From assembly GCF_022539505.1 (NCBI RefSeq), contig NC_061514.1, positions 330,009,090 to 330,073,089 on the forward strand: a DNA stretch of 64,000 bases, read 5' to 3'. Below are positions 22,246 through 34,934 of the stretch, piece by piece. How positions within the stretch are numbered: position 1 is the stretch's first letter; each line of letters starts with the position of its first letter. The notes beneath the pieces were generated by a model. The model was not told the origin of the DNA. It did no database searches and worked only from the letters and a program-made list of their open reading frames with translations. Made by a program: the position numbers and the translations under genes. The DNA comes from Lolium rigidum (lineage: Eukaryota; Streptophyta; Magnoliopsida; Poales; Poaceae).

Positions 22246-25200
22246 CTAGCTCTCACGTCTCTCTGTCCTCGCTCCCGTCGCACGAACCACTCGCCCCTGT
22301 TCCCGCACGCGTTCGTGATGCAGCCGCCGCTGCCTACTGCCCCGGCCACCGCCGGCCGTCTCCGGCGCTGCCGTTGCCAGGCACAGCCTCCCCGTCCTCT
22401 CCTCGCTCGCCTCCACCAACAACCCCCTCTCCTTGAGGCCTCTGGCGCGTGTTCTCACCTCCGGGAACCCTAGCTACTGCTGGTCGATTCGGCCGTCGCC
22501 GGGCATCTCCGGCGCCGCCGTTCGCCGGCGAGGCTCCGCCTCCTCCTGATCTATCTTATGCCCTACTGGATTTGATCCCCCGCCCCAACTCGAAAACCCT
22601 AGCCGCTGTCCGTGGTTCCAACTGTCGCCGGCGACCATTAGCGCCGCCGCGCATCGATGGTTAACCGCTCCGGCCTTCTTCACCATCTAACTCCACTTCG
22701 ACGCCCTCTGATTCCGCGCTGGGCGGAATCCCCAATCCCTTCGGGTTGGCTCGCCGTCGGACGCTTCTGACGTCGCTGCTGTTTGGCATGGCTTCGGCCG
22801 CCGCCACGAGGTTCAGCCCCTCCTGCGCGCGCGGCCACGCGAAATCCAAGCCGGTGTGGCTCGGTTCCGTCGGCATGGCCCCGGCCTGCCACGCCTCCGG
22901 CTGCTCGTCTCGTGAACTACCCGCATCTTGACGCCGGCAGGACGGCATCCTCTCGCAACCCCGGCGTCATCGACCCGCAGCTGTTGCGTTGCTATACTCG
23001 GTTGTTGGTGATGATTTGTGGTGGTGGGGCTGGTATGATGGAGCTGCTGTTGCTGCAACACCAACATCTCCTTTGGCGTCGGCGGGACAGTGCTGCGGTA
23101 GTGGTGGTGGAGCTGCTGATGAGACGTGGGTGTGGTGATGTTGCTGGTGGTGGCATGGTGTTGTGATGCTGTTGATTACTTCCTCCTTGACGCCGGTCGG
23201 ATGGCGTCTGCGACCGCAACCCCGGCGTCGACTTTGTTTGCAACCCTACAACATGGTGAGCTAACTACCTCCTTACTCCTCTGCCTATGGTCATAGTGCT
23301 ATGTGATGCAATATTGCTGAGCATATGATGCCCCTGGTGATGATGTACTGGAGCTAAACCAGTTTGTGTTGATTTAATTGCATGCTAGCTGTCTGTATTA
23401 TGTTGGTGTCTCACTTTGGATGTTTAATCATCCAGACACAGTTGGCTTGTTGTGATAATGATATAGCTCTTATCTACATTGTTAACTGAAGAAGTTCAGT
23501 TCTGCTATTATTAAGTCCTTATTGAGCTCAAATATGCTGGAAAAGCAATTCATGGTTAGTACTTGTGCTGCTTGGGCAATACATGATGCTTGTTGGCTGG
23601 GTGGTAATTAAATGATTGTGTTAATTATGGTTATGCTTGGAGTTAGCTGTGTTGGCCTGGAAACATTACCTGAACCCCAAGTAATTCCTTGAAGTTTATT
23701 TATATGGACACTCTATTGTGGATGCGTAGGTGTGGTGCCCCTGTTTGGATGGTTTATTCATACAGGCATAATTATCTTGGTATAATAATTTGATGTTGCA
23801 TTTATGGGTTGAGTTTAAGCAACAAGGTAGAGGTATTGGTGCTTGATGATTTACTTGATGGCTGGCTTGTATTTATGGATCTTGCTTGCCTTTACGGATG
23901 GTTTCTCTTTCGTCGGAATAGAAACCGATAAGAACATTACTATGCTTACTTCTTGGCCTAGCCAATGATGCAATAGGCTGAGGCACAATTTCTTGATAAG
24001 AACGAGATGCTATTGTGGCTTTTAATTCTCGGTGATGAGCTGGCATAGCACCTCTATGCAGATCTGAGAGAAATAATTCCTCCCGATCCTCCTAGACCGG
24101 ATCTAGTTGCGGGGTGGTTGGATTTATTTGCTTTGCATGTTACCCTTTTATTTTCTCCGAGATGCAAAGGCTAATAACACATGCTTTTATTAAGTTGATG
24201 GATTAACTCTGCTGTTTGTAGATATCTTGGCCTTCTAGACTCGTTAATTGATCTTCTTCTTGTGGTCAGCCTGCTCCTCCTAGATTCTTGATTTGTTTCC
24301 TATTTCTTCTAAGAAATCATCGGTGGTGTTTGTTTATGGCGGTGGATGTGATCTTGCTTGGTAGATCATGCACAAGGCTGGCAAGAGGATCTATTGATGT
24401 TGTTCTTGATATTTGAGTGGATTTTTGCTAGTGCAAACGATGGCTAGCTGGAGCTGCTTGGTGACTAAGGTGAATGTGAGCAAAGTGTGATGCGGTTGGC
24501 TATCGCTTTGCTTTTGTAGTGCTTGTTTGTAGTGCTCGTGGTTTGTCTGGGAAGTGACGAGCACATGATGTGCATGCGATGGATCGTGCTGCTCTGTGTG
24601 TGTCCTGTTTCTAGTGACTATGCTGCCTGTGTGTATCCAACCTGATCTTCTTTGCCTCATAGTGCAAGGCATACGGTTGGTTTGTGCTTATCTAGTGCTG
24701 CCCCTTTATTTTTGGTACTGCCAAGTGTATAATATATGTGAGCTAAATAAGATCAAGTGTGACTATTATGTTAATTAAGACTTTGCTTAATTAGCAAGTG
24801 GCTTCTAATATATGGACTAGAATCATATTGACTTCTCCATGTCAATACCGATTCATATAAATAACCTTGTGGGCTTTTAGAGGATTCTTGCTAGATTAGA
24901 GGGAAATAATATTGTTGCCTAAGGATAAATTAGATTTGGTGCTGCCTCTAGTCCTTTGTTGCCTTCAATTACTCATTTTTGTCTCGTGATCGGTGTTGCC
25001 TCTCCCGATCCAAGTGTATTCTATTTGTCCCTGTTATTGCCTAAGAAAAATATTCCACCCTCTAATCACTATTTGGGAATCAAGATTAGTTCTTGACTCC
25101 CATTAGCTAGATTCCAACATTAAAATGCCTCATCATGGATGATGGCAACATTTTAATATTCACCCAACAATTTCCTTTTTCTTTGTTGTTTGTTTTGCAG
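22246..25200 (+). other. Gene-like layout inside the LTR: GC-rich block plus intron-like stretch
   Basis: On the + strand, antisense to E5, a GC-rich, CCGCCG-rich block (22246-23255) resembles a grass 5' exon, with AACCCTAGC words and several short ORFs (up to about 127 codons) lacking known domains. It ends at ACATG/GTGAGC (donor GT at 23256-23257). A T-rich stretch follows, closing with TTTGTTTTGCAG at 25189-25200. That gives a possible 1945-bp intron. The other LTR has the identical layout (31208-34162), and the related LTR fragment at 50651 also has a GC-rich block followed by GTAAGT. No coding function is claimed. Confidence 0.4.
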
Positions 25201-25671
25201 ATAAAGAATAAGAAGATCGAGAAGATTTAGATTTAGGTCTTCTTTTATTTTCCTTTTTTAATCATTCTCTATTTATATTTATGTGACATGTAAATAATTG
25301 GTACTGATATTTGTAGTAAAGTTTAAATTACTTATTCTTTTGGAATTATCAAATGTGCTTACTTTTACACATTGTATTTCTTGTTGTAGTTTGGAATTCA
25401 AATTCAATTCAATTTCTATTTGAATTCATATTATCCATATTTGATTGAATTCAAATTGGTTCTCCCAAAAACACATGAATTCACAAAGGTCATGTCGAAA
25501 TTTGTCGCACTCACATCGATGACTAACTCAATTCCACCGATGCAAGAGAAATCTCGATCACTTTGACAGTTTTAAACAAAGGCGCGAAAATTCCCCGGAT
25601 TTTCCATGCATGAATGCAATGCACATATCTGTTTCCTCTATTTTTGTAACCCCAATACCTGGGATATTACA

Positions 25672-28514
25672 GTCTCTACCCCTTAAACTAAACTTCGTCC
25701 TCGAAGTTTGAACTCTCTCACGTTTCCGAAGTGTGGATCTGACTTGTGCAGACTACGACTTTTCTCGAACTCCGTATTGATCTTACTGGATATCATTGAA
25801 TATATCCCTTGTCCAGATTCTTCCTGGAATCCATTAGGGTTTGTCTCTGAATCATGGCTCTTACTTTGATTCATTGATCTATTCCAACTCTATAAGCTTG
25901 TTTCCTATCCCATTGAAGATTCAATGATTGAGACTTCTTCTGATGCTGCTAGTCTTAACTGAAGACTAGTCTGATAACATACTCCTAATTGGTAAATAGG
26001 TCTTTGTTTTTCCCTTACTACCAAAACTGCAGTAATGGTGCTTAATAAGGTACTAACTATGGAATTGGTCATGATGGTTTCTTTTCCTAAGAATGGACTA
26101 GACTCATTTAGTCCATCCAATCATGGTTTATAGTTGATACCTATAACTATTTTGGGTTATTTAGGTTCCATGAAAGGAATCATTCAAATAGACTTTAGTT
26201 TTTGGTATAGTCAATCTCCTTCGGTCTTTGGCCTATTTGAGCTTTATTAGGTCTCGATATCACCTTAATTCAACTTCTTTATCCATGACTTACTTGAGCT
26301 TCCGTACTTTTGAGTAAATCTTACTCACTTTCTCAAGTTATAGTCCACTTCTTACTTCCTCGAGGTATAAACCTCGGCTTCTGGTCTGACATCCATCTGA
26401 AATTAATGTTCAACAATCTTATGAAAATAAGATTGAACTTCCTCTCAGTTCAGACATTCTGCTCCTATCAAGCTTACAGTATTGAGTTATTGTACATCCA
26501 ACTCAATCTTTACTCTACCCCATAGAGTTTTCTTATGGTCTTCAACTCCTTTTCTTCCAACCATTGGATTGATGGTCAGAATATTGGTCTAGATGTAGTT
26601 TATGGTTTGTACTCTTCTAAAAGTCTCATGAAGAATGTTTGTGGTGTATCCACTCAATTGTGGATATCCAATGTGAATCCTTCGATTAAATTATTATAGG
26701 TCACTATTATTTGGCTAACAAAATTTTATTTGTTCACAACTGCTTGATACAAATATTCCAATGGTGGACTACTTGATACCAATTGTGGCTATTTGTTATC
26801 TAAAAATGGATTCTATTATAGATTTTGATCAACTGGACGAGACATCCTTTACTTTATCTCGCAGTATTGATCCTATATCAACTATAGTCTTCTAATACCA
26901 ACTATGATCTTCTTATATCTGCTATGGTTTCATAAGTCATCTTCCGTTTTCGAGGGTTCATTGGTGCAAGAAAACCACTAGCTGACACTATGATTATAGT
27001 ATTCGAAGTGATTTCCCATGCGTTCCCTCTTCCATAATGCCTATGGATCTGCTTCAGCTTCACCATAATCATCATGTTTCTTACCTTTATGCTTCTTATG
27101 TACTAAAGTACTCCTCTGTTGAGGCAAAGCATGATTTTTGATTTGTACTATCTTCAGAGTATTGTGGTTACTTCCCACAACTTTGCTTCCTTTCTCTGAT
27201 GAACCTTCATCTTGTCTGCGGAATCTTCCAGAATTCGTCACTTCCTCACACGTTTACCATTACCCTCTAGATCTATAGCACCAAGTAAGGACTTGATATT
27301 GCAACATGCATTTGCATATCAAAGTCAAACTTCATGTATGGATCTAGTCAAACAATGAAATTCCAATAAAATCCAAGAAGATTCAGCTTTGTGCATATAA
27401 TACACACCATCATAAGCCTGAATAAAATAGTTGAGTAAGACATCTCTAAACATCAGGCTCTGATGTGTAGTATATAACACCACATAAGATAGGTTTATTT
27501 CGTGATACTTAGCACGACTATAGGGGACTCTACTATTTGTCTCAACATTTACCTTAATTGCAAATTTGCAATGAGATAAACTTGAAACAAAGTGGTTTGG
27601 GATGGTTAAGGTTAACCTAATTTTCTTTGGAAGTACTAACTTAGCTTCCATTATGTTGAGGACTACTTCATATGGTATATCTAGATTCTAACATCACTAC
27701 TCTAAATACATAACTATTGGAATATAGCTCCTATACTTCCAAGTGTTTGTACTTATCATGAGACTATGGTCATGATGTGCTTGGCACACTTCTCATATTT
27801 TTGGAACACACCTCTTGCACTATTTGTTGAGCACTTGAATTTTTATTGTTCTCCTCCTAAATGTTTATGATGTTCTATTCCATCACATAATGATTCCCAG
27901 GTGAATCATATATGATTAGCAACTCTAACTTGTAGTAGACATATATTTTTCCTATCACTCTTCCTTATTTCCCATGATTGACTCATCATGGTCTTTTCTA
28001 CCTCATATGACTCATAGTTATCACTTACTATCAATTGTTTCACAAGTTTAGATAAATTTTACTTACCCTATTACTTGTCTGGGTCTACATCTTCTATTAG
28101 GATATCTTTAATTATCTTCATCACTTGATATTACTTCTAGTACAGGTCTGAGTAATTCTTATTTAATCATGACTTGTGTTGGTACACATCTTCCAATAGG
28201 ATATCTTCCTTATGGTTGTATCCTCTCTTTGGACTACCATGTATTGTATACCAACTGGGGTCTACTCATCTATTGTTTAAGGGCTTCATGGTGTACTACA
28301 TGTTTGGGATTATCTAACTAACTTTATTTTATCTTGGTAAGTTAGATAAGGAATGTTGACTCAAGTGTGTCAGGATTATTCTCAAGTGAATATCCATCTA
28401 AAGTCATAAGAAGATTTGGTTTACCTAGGTCAACTTCCTATAGACACTACCAATCCTATAGGTCTCATTTAAAGGGTTTTAATCCTAGGTCAAAGCATTT
28501 GCTCTGATACCAAC
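25672..28514 (-). repeat. E5 interior (non-coding)
   Basis: AT-rich. The PPT is at 25672-25690 (- strand) and the initiator-Met primer site at 28501-28513 (- strand). Two short - strand frames (27041-27241, Lys/His-rich, and 27325-27651) could be gag remnants, but neither has a recognisable domain. No protease, RT or integrase motif was seen. Confidence 0.75.
28501..28513 (-). promoter_or_regulatory. Primer binding site of E5 (tRNA-iMet)
   Basis: The + strand GCTCTGATACCA is the 3' end of initiator tRNA-Met; its complement TGGTATCAGAGC is the classic plant retrotransposon primer site, two bases from the LTR. This fixes E5 on the - strand. Confidence 0.9.
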
Positions 28515-31500
28515 TGTGGTGACCCGGCATACTACTACATGGTGTAGTATGCAAGTCTGATATAACACCAATGAAACACCGTTCCACGAGTATTATATCG
28601 CTCAGAGTGGTACAAAAGAAACATATGCGGGTCCAAGGCATGTCTATAGAATTACAACATCGACTCCGTTACATAAGATCATCACAGCCTCCTACTTTAC
28701 AATGAGGTAAAACTGCAAATAAACTCCAGAAGAACGACTCGTAGTCTAGTCTTATCACGAACTCTATTTGTAGAGTATTTCACTAACTACAGAGGCTAAG
28801 AGACTCTAGCTAAATAGGAGCTAGGTTTGGGAAGCTAGTTCCCTTCTATGGCTAAACTAGGTTTTCTCCTTGTTGGATGTGGTATCTGACTTCTCTGACA
28901 GGGTCCTGTCTCGTGAAGTAGTTGTTGACTCCTCGGCCTTCGAGTTGCACTGTAGATCCTCCTTCGATGCCTCCATATCTAAGCAGGGGATTTAAGAGTG
29001 GGATGAGTACGAGCGTACTCAACAAGTTCATTATAGGAAAGAGGTGTTTAATGCACTAGCTACGACATTAGACCAGAAAGTCTAATACCAATGCAAGTTT
29101 TCATAACCATTTCTTCAAAAGGTTGCTTTTATTCAGAAGAACTATGTCCGTCAGCCTTCACCGGTTTACTAGAACTTCATGGAGCTCCTTTCCGGCCGCG
29201 TTCGCAGCTCCATATCCCGGAACAGGGAGTGACAGGTCACGGTTCTTTACACTCTGCAGAGGTGTGTTGCTTTACCCATAAGAGATCTTAACCTTGGTGC
29301 CAACCGAGTTGCGAGTGCTCGTCCACACTTCCTTTGGTGTGAGGCCCGGTATAAGGTCATAGCCAATCATATTCCTCCGCTGCCTCATACACCCACCCGT
29401 TGTTGCAAACCCCGACCCCGGGTCCTCGCCGGTCCTCTTACTCCAATTAAGGATGGACCCCGACCACGACAACGGCTTCAGGTCTCTACCATGAACTCCT
29501 TCGCCGGCAGCTGCAACCCATCATAGACCGCAATTACCGTGGGGACTTTATCGGGACCCCCACCCTACCACTTGTCCTCTCTTGGATCAAGGGTACCACT
29601 TGTCCTCTCTTGGATCAAGGGTCTACGGTAAAGCGCATCCGTTGATGTACAAGAGGTGGAAATACAATTGACTATTCCGTCCCACTCCGCATATTATGGT
29701 TAACACGGGTATTACGGCACAAGAATCATCGGCGACATTTGTTGTTTAATCCTAGATGGATATAAACCCTTGCAATGGAACCTCCACCATATCAACACAA
29801 TCCATGGTTCCATTGCCCACCACATAGTCATATTCATAGTTATGAAAATAGTGGTTTTGCTTTTTATGCAATAGTGATAAACATAGTACTTTGCAAGTAA
29901 TTTGGTAAAAATACTCAAATGACATGAGCAAGTGATGAACTTGCCTTTCTTGATCGCAAGATTATGCGGACAAGGTCTTCGATACGTAATAACTCCAAAT
30001 TCTGAAATGGCATCATCGTCCGTAAGGACGATGTTTAAAAGATTGGCAAGGATGCAATAATGCATAAGTAAGAGATGCAATCGCTCTAAGCGTGACCTAA
30101 CCCCGATGATTTAGGATCAGTGAGTTGTAATGATTGGTTCAGGGTGTGTTGCACTTTTAGAGAGATTCACAAACAAGTTTCTTATTCAGGTTTGTGTTGT
30201 TTTAAAATCATAAGCAAATGGTAAAATGCATAGTAACCATTATACACATCAAGGAATAGTGGTTGTATAATAAGTAAAGAGCAGCTTGTCAATTTTAAGT
30301 CCTATAGTGCATGGTTGATGATTATTTATTATATATTTCAAAAGAATAACTTTTGAAGAACATGTTCACTAATGGAAAAGAATTATTTCAAATAGAAGTT
30401 ATGTTCTTCTAGGGTTTACTATGACTTTCAATTGATTCAATAAATAAGTAATAGTTAGTTTCTAAACAAGATGGAAACAAGATGTTTTTATAATTCTTTG
30501 GTACATGTACAACTCTTGTTTGAATTTGAAGATGTATTTTACTTGGTAAGATAATGTGTTTCTATTCATAAGCTCCTAGGGTTTTACTAAATTAGGGTTT
30601 CAATAAAAATAGAATTAGGGTTTTGTTCATGATGGAATTAGGGTTTTATTTTATCTCATTTAGTATTTAAGGAACAGTTTGTTGAATAAGGGTTTGATTT
30701 AAGAAACAACTTTTAAATACAATTTAACAATGATATTACAACTATAAGGGCTAACGAGGAATACAAATGACCTTGTAATGTGATTCAATACTTAGTTATG
30801 ATTTTTCCTTATTCTTAGGAGTTTAAAATAATTGAAGAAATAATCTTCTAGAACGAAGATAAAAATTAGATTATTGATGTTCGGATTATTAGGTGCTTGT
30901 TGCTATTTTACTTGATTTTAGGAATTTTATAGTAACTAAATTTATATTAGAAATTCTCATGCTTTTAATTGAGCTAATTTGATTTCTTAAATATCTAACA
31001 TCAAATTGAGAGTTGATTACGATTTATATTTTTTTAATTTTATTTTTAGAAAATAGACTAGACACACAAGTACTCTAGTAGATTGAATCCTTTGGGCTGG
31101 ATCTAATTAGTCTAGTAGCACGTAAACACTGATTGGGCCACTAGCATTCACGTACGTAGATAGTCGGGTGATACCCGCACACATGTAATGTACGAGTCCA
31201 ACACAGTCTAGCTCTCACGTCTCTCTGTCCTTGCTCCCGTCGCACGAACCACTCGCCCCTGTTCCCGCACGCGTTCGTGATGCAGCCGCCGCTGCCTACT
31301 GCCCCGGCCACCGCCGGCCGTCTCCGGCGCTGCCGTTGCCGAGCACAGCCTCCCCGTCCTCTCCTCGCTCGCCTCCACCAACAACCCCCTCTCCTTGAGG
31401 CCTCTGGCGCGTGTTCTCACCTCCGGGAACCCTAGCTACTGCTGGTCGATTCGGCCGTCGCCGGGCATCTCCGGCGCCGCCGTTCGCCGGCGAGGCTCCG

Positions 31501-34500
31501 CCTCCTCCTGATCTATCTTATGCCCTACTGGATTTGATCCCCCGCCCCAACTCGAAAACCCTAGCCGCTGTCCGTGGTTCCAACTGTCGCCGGCGACCAT
31601 TAGCGCCGCCGCGCGTCGATGGTTAACCGCTCCGGCCTTCTTCACCATCTAACTCCACTTCGACGCCCTCTGATTCCGCGCTGGACGGAATCCCCAATCC
31701 CTTCGGGTTGGCTCGCCGTCGGACGCTTCTGACGTCGCCGCCGCTTGGCATGGCTTCGGCCGCCGCCACGAGGTTCAGCCCTCCCGCGCGCGCGGCCACG
31801 CGAAATCCAAGCCGGTGTGGCTCGGTTCCGTCGGCATGGCCCCGCGCTGCCACGCCTCCGGCTGCTCGTCTCGTGAACTACCTGCATCTTGACGCCGGCA
31901 GGACGGCATCCTCCGCAACCCCGGCGTCATCGACCCGCAGCTGTTGCGTTGCTATACTGGTTGTTGGTGATGATTTGTGGTGGTGGGGCTGGCATGATGG
32001 AGCTGCTGTTGCTGCAACACCAACATCTCCTTTGGCGTCGGCGGGACAGTGCTGCGGTAGTGGTGGTGGAGCTGCTGATGAGACGTGGGTGTGGTGATGT
32101 TGCTGGTGGTGGCATGGTGTTGTGATGTCTGTTGATTACTTCCTCCTTGACGCCGGTCGGATGGCGTCTGCGACCGCAACCCCGGCGTCGACTTTGTTTG
32201 CAACCCTACAACATGGTGAGCTAACTACCTCCTTACTCCTCTGCCTATGGTCATAGTGCTATGTGATGCAATATTGCTGAGCATATGATGCCCCTGGTGA
32301 TGATGTACTGGAGCTAAACCAGTTTGTGTTGATTTAATTGCATGCTAGCTGTCTCTATTATGTTGGTATCTCACTTTGGATGTTTAATCATCCGGACACG
32401 ATTGGCTTGTTGTGATAATGATATAGCTCTTATCTACTGCATATACATCGTATTGTTAACTGAAGAAGTTCAGTTCTGCTATTATTAAGTCCTTATTGAG
32501 CTCAAATATGCTGGAAAAGCAATTCATGGTTAGTACTTGTGCTGCTTGGGCAATACATGATGCTTGTTGGCTGGGTGGTAATTAAATGATTGTGTTAATT
32601 ATGGTTCTGCTTGGAGTTAGCTGTGTTGGCCTGGAAACATTACCTGAACCCCAAGTAATTCCTTGAAGTTTATTTATATGGACACTCTATTGTGGATGTG
32701 TAGGTGTGGTGCCCCTGTTTGGATGGTTTATTCATACAGGCATAATTATCTTGGTATAATAATTTGATGTTGCATTTATGGGTTGAGTTTAAGCAACAAG
32801 GTAGAGGTATTGGTGCTTGATGATTTACTTGATGGCTGGCTTGTATTTATGGATCTTGCTGCCTTTACAGATGGTTTCTCTTTCGTCGGAATAGAAACTG
32901 ATAAGAACATTACTATGCTTACTTCTTGGCCTAGCCAATGATGCAATAGGCTGAGGCACAATTTCTTGATAAGAACAGATGCTATTGTGGCTTTTAATTC
33001 TCAGTGATGAGCTGGCATAGCACCTCTATGCAGATCTGAGAGAAATAATTCCTCCTGATCCTCCTAGACCAGATCTAGTTGCAGGGTGGTTGGATTTATT
33101 TGCTTTGCATGTTACCCTTTTATTTTCTCTGAGATGCAAAGGCTAAGAACACATGCTTTTATTAAGTTGATGGATTAACCTGCTGTTTGTAGATATCTTG
33201 GCCTTCTGGACTGTTAATTGATCTTCTTCTTGTGGTCAGCCTGCTCCTCCTAGATTCTTGATTTGTTTCCTATTTCTTCTAAGAAATCATCGGTGGTGTT
33301 TGTTTATGGCGGTGGATGTGATCTTGCTGGTAGATCATGCACAAGGCTGGCAAGAGGATCTATTGATGTTGTTCTTGATATTTGAGTGGATTTTTGCTAG
33401 TGCAAACGATGGCTAGCTGGGCTGCTGGTGACTAAGGTGAATGTGAGCAAAGTGTGATGCGGTTGGCTACTGCTTTGCTTTTGTAGTGCTGTTTGTAGTG
33501 CTGTGGTTTGCTGGGGAAGTGACATCACATGATGTGCATGCAGTGACTGTGCTGCCTGTGTGTGTCCTGTTTCTAGTGACTATGCTGCCTGTGTGTATCC
33601 AACCTGATCTTCTTTGCCTCATAGTGCAAGGCATACGGTTGGCTTGTGCTTATCTAGTGCTGCCCCTTTATTTTTGGTACTGCCAAGTGTATAATATATG
33701 TGAGCTAAATAAGATCAAGTGTGACTATTATGTTAATTAAGACTTTGCTTAATTAGCAAGTGGCTTCTAATATATGGACTAGAATCATATTGACTTCTCC
33801 ATGTCAATACTGATTCATATAAATAACCTTGTGGGCTTTTAGAGGATTCTTGCTAGATTAGAGGGAAATAATATTGTTGCCTAAGGATAAATTAGATTTG
33901 GTGCTGCCTCTAGTCCTTTGTTGCCTTCAATTACTCATTTTTGTCTCGTGATCAGTGTTGCCTCTCCTGATCCAAGTGTATTCTATTTGTCCCTGTTATT
34001 GCCTAAGAAAAATATTCCACCCTCTAATCACTATTTGGGAATCAAGATTAGTTCTTGACTCCCATTAGCTAGATTCCAACATTAAAATGCCTCATCATGG
34101 ATGATGGCAACATTTTAATATTCACCCAACAATTTCCTTTTTCTTTGTTGTTTGTTTTGCAGATAAAGAATAAGAAGATCGAGAAGATTTAGATTTAGGT
34201 CTTCTTTTATTTTCCTTTTTTAATCATTCTCTATTTATATTTATGTGACATGTAAATAATTGGTACTGGTATTTGTAGTAAAGTTTAAATTACTTATTCT
34301 TTTGGAATTATCAAATGTGCTTACTTTTACACATTGTATTTCTTGTTGTAGTTTGGAATTCAAATTCAATTCAATTTCTATTTGAATTCATATTATCCAT
34401 ATTTGATTGAATTCAAATTGGTTCTCCCAAAAACACATGAATTCACAAAGGTCATGTCGAAATTTGTCGCACTCACATCGATGACTAACTCAATTCCACC

Positions 34501-34633
34501 GATGCAAGAGAAATCTCGATCACTTTGACAGTTTTAAACAAAGGCGCGAAAATTCCCCGGATTTTCCATGCATGAATGCAATGCACATATCTGTTTCCTC
34601 TATTTTTGTAACCCCAATACCTGGGATATTACA
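28515..34633 (-). repeat. 5' LTR of E5 (6119 bp)
   Basis: TG...CA ends; the pair of 19554-25671. The telo-box cluster lies at about 30574-30647, the GC-rich block at 31208-32215 and the intron-like stretch at 32216-34162. It keeps CAG/CTG at many places where the other LTR shows CGG/CCG or an extra base. Confidence 0.92.
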
Positions 34634-34934
34634 ATATCTGAGGATCATGCACGTAAATTGGCTTAATTTTCTGAGCTACCTACAGGGAGGTGGACCCAGA
34701 TTCGTGACAGCAAAGAAATCTGGAACTGTGCAGTAATCCAAATCTAGTACTTACTTTTCTATCAACGGCTTAACTTGGCACAACAAAACACAAATCTAAG
34801 ATAAGGAGAGGTTGCTACAGTAGTAAACAACTTCCAAGACACAAAATAAAAACAAAGTACTGTAGGTAAAACATGGGTTGTCTCCCATAAGCGCTTTTCT
34901 TTAACGCCTTTCAGCTAGGCGCAGAAAGTGTGTA
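34634..34934 (-). repeat. E3 non-coding interior, remaining part
   Basis: Continues the conserved non-coding block after E5, beginning with the second copy of ATATC. It runs up to the stop codon of the E3 protease frame at 34935. The same sequence recurs uninterrupted in E4 at about 47341-47639 and in E6 at about 60907-61206. Confidence 0.8.

Larger units (their letters stand above)
19554..25671 (-). repeat. 3' LTR of E5 (6118 bp)
   Basis: On the - strand it starts TGTAATATCCC and ends GGGTCACCACA. It contains a 28-bp tandem duplication (about 20606-20662), a telo-box cluster, a GC-rich block (22246-23243) and a T-rich stretch. It matches 28515-34633 throughout. Most differences in 22.9-25.0 kb are at CAG/CTG sites. 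Confidence 0.92.
19554..34633 (-). mobile_element. E5: large non-coding LTR element (LARD-like) with 6.1-kb LTRs
   Basis: LTRs 19554-25671 (6118 bp) and 28515-34633 (6119 bp) flank only 2843 bp of interior. The target duplication is ATATC on both sides (19549-19553, 34634-34638). Next to the right LTR the - strand reads TTGGTATCAGAGC, the initiator tRNA-Met primer site. Next to the left LTR the - strand ends CGAGGACGAAG...AAGGGGTAGAGAC, a PPT region like that of Tekay/Del chromoviruses. So the orientation is -. No gag or pol is recognisable, which fits a large retrotransposon derivative. Confidence 0.9.

Noticed and set aside
22783..23166. 127-codon + strand ORF in the E5 LTR
   Set aside because: The other LTR copy has shifted frames in the same block, so the protein is not conserved.
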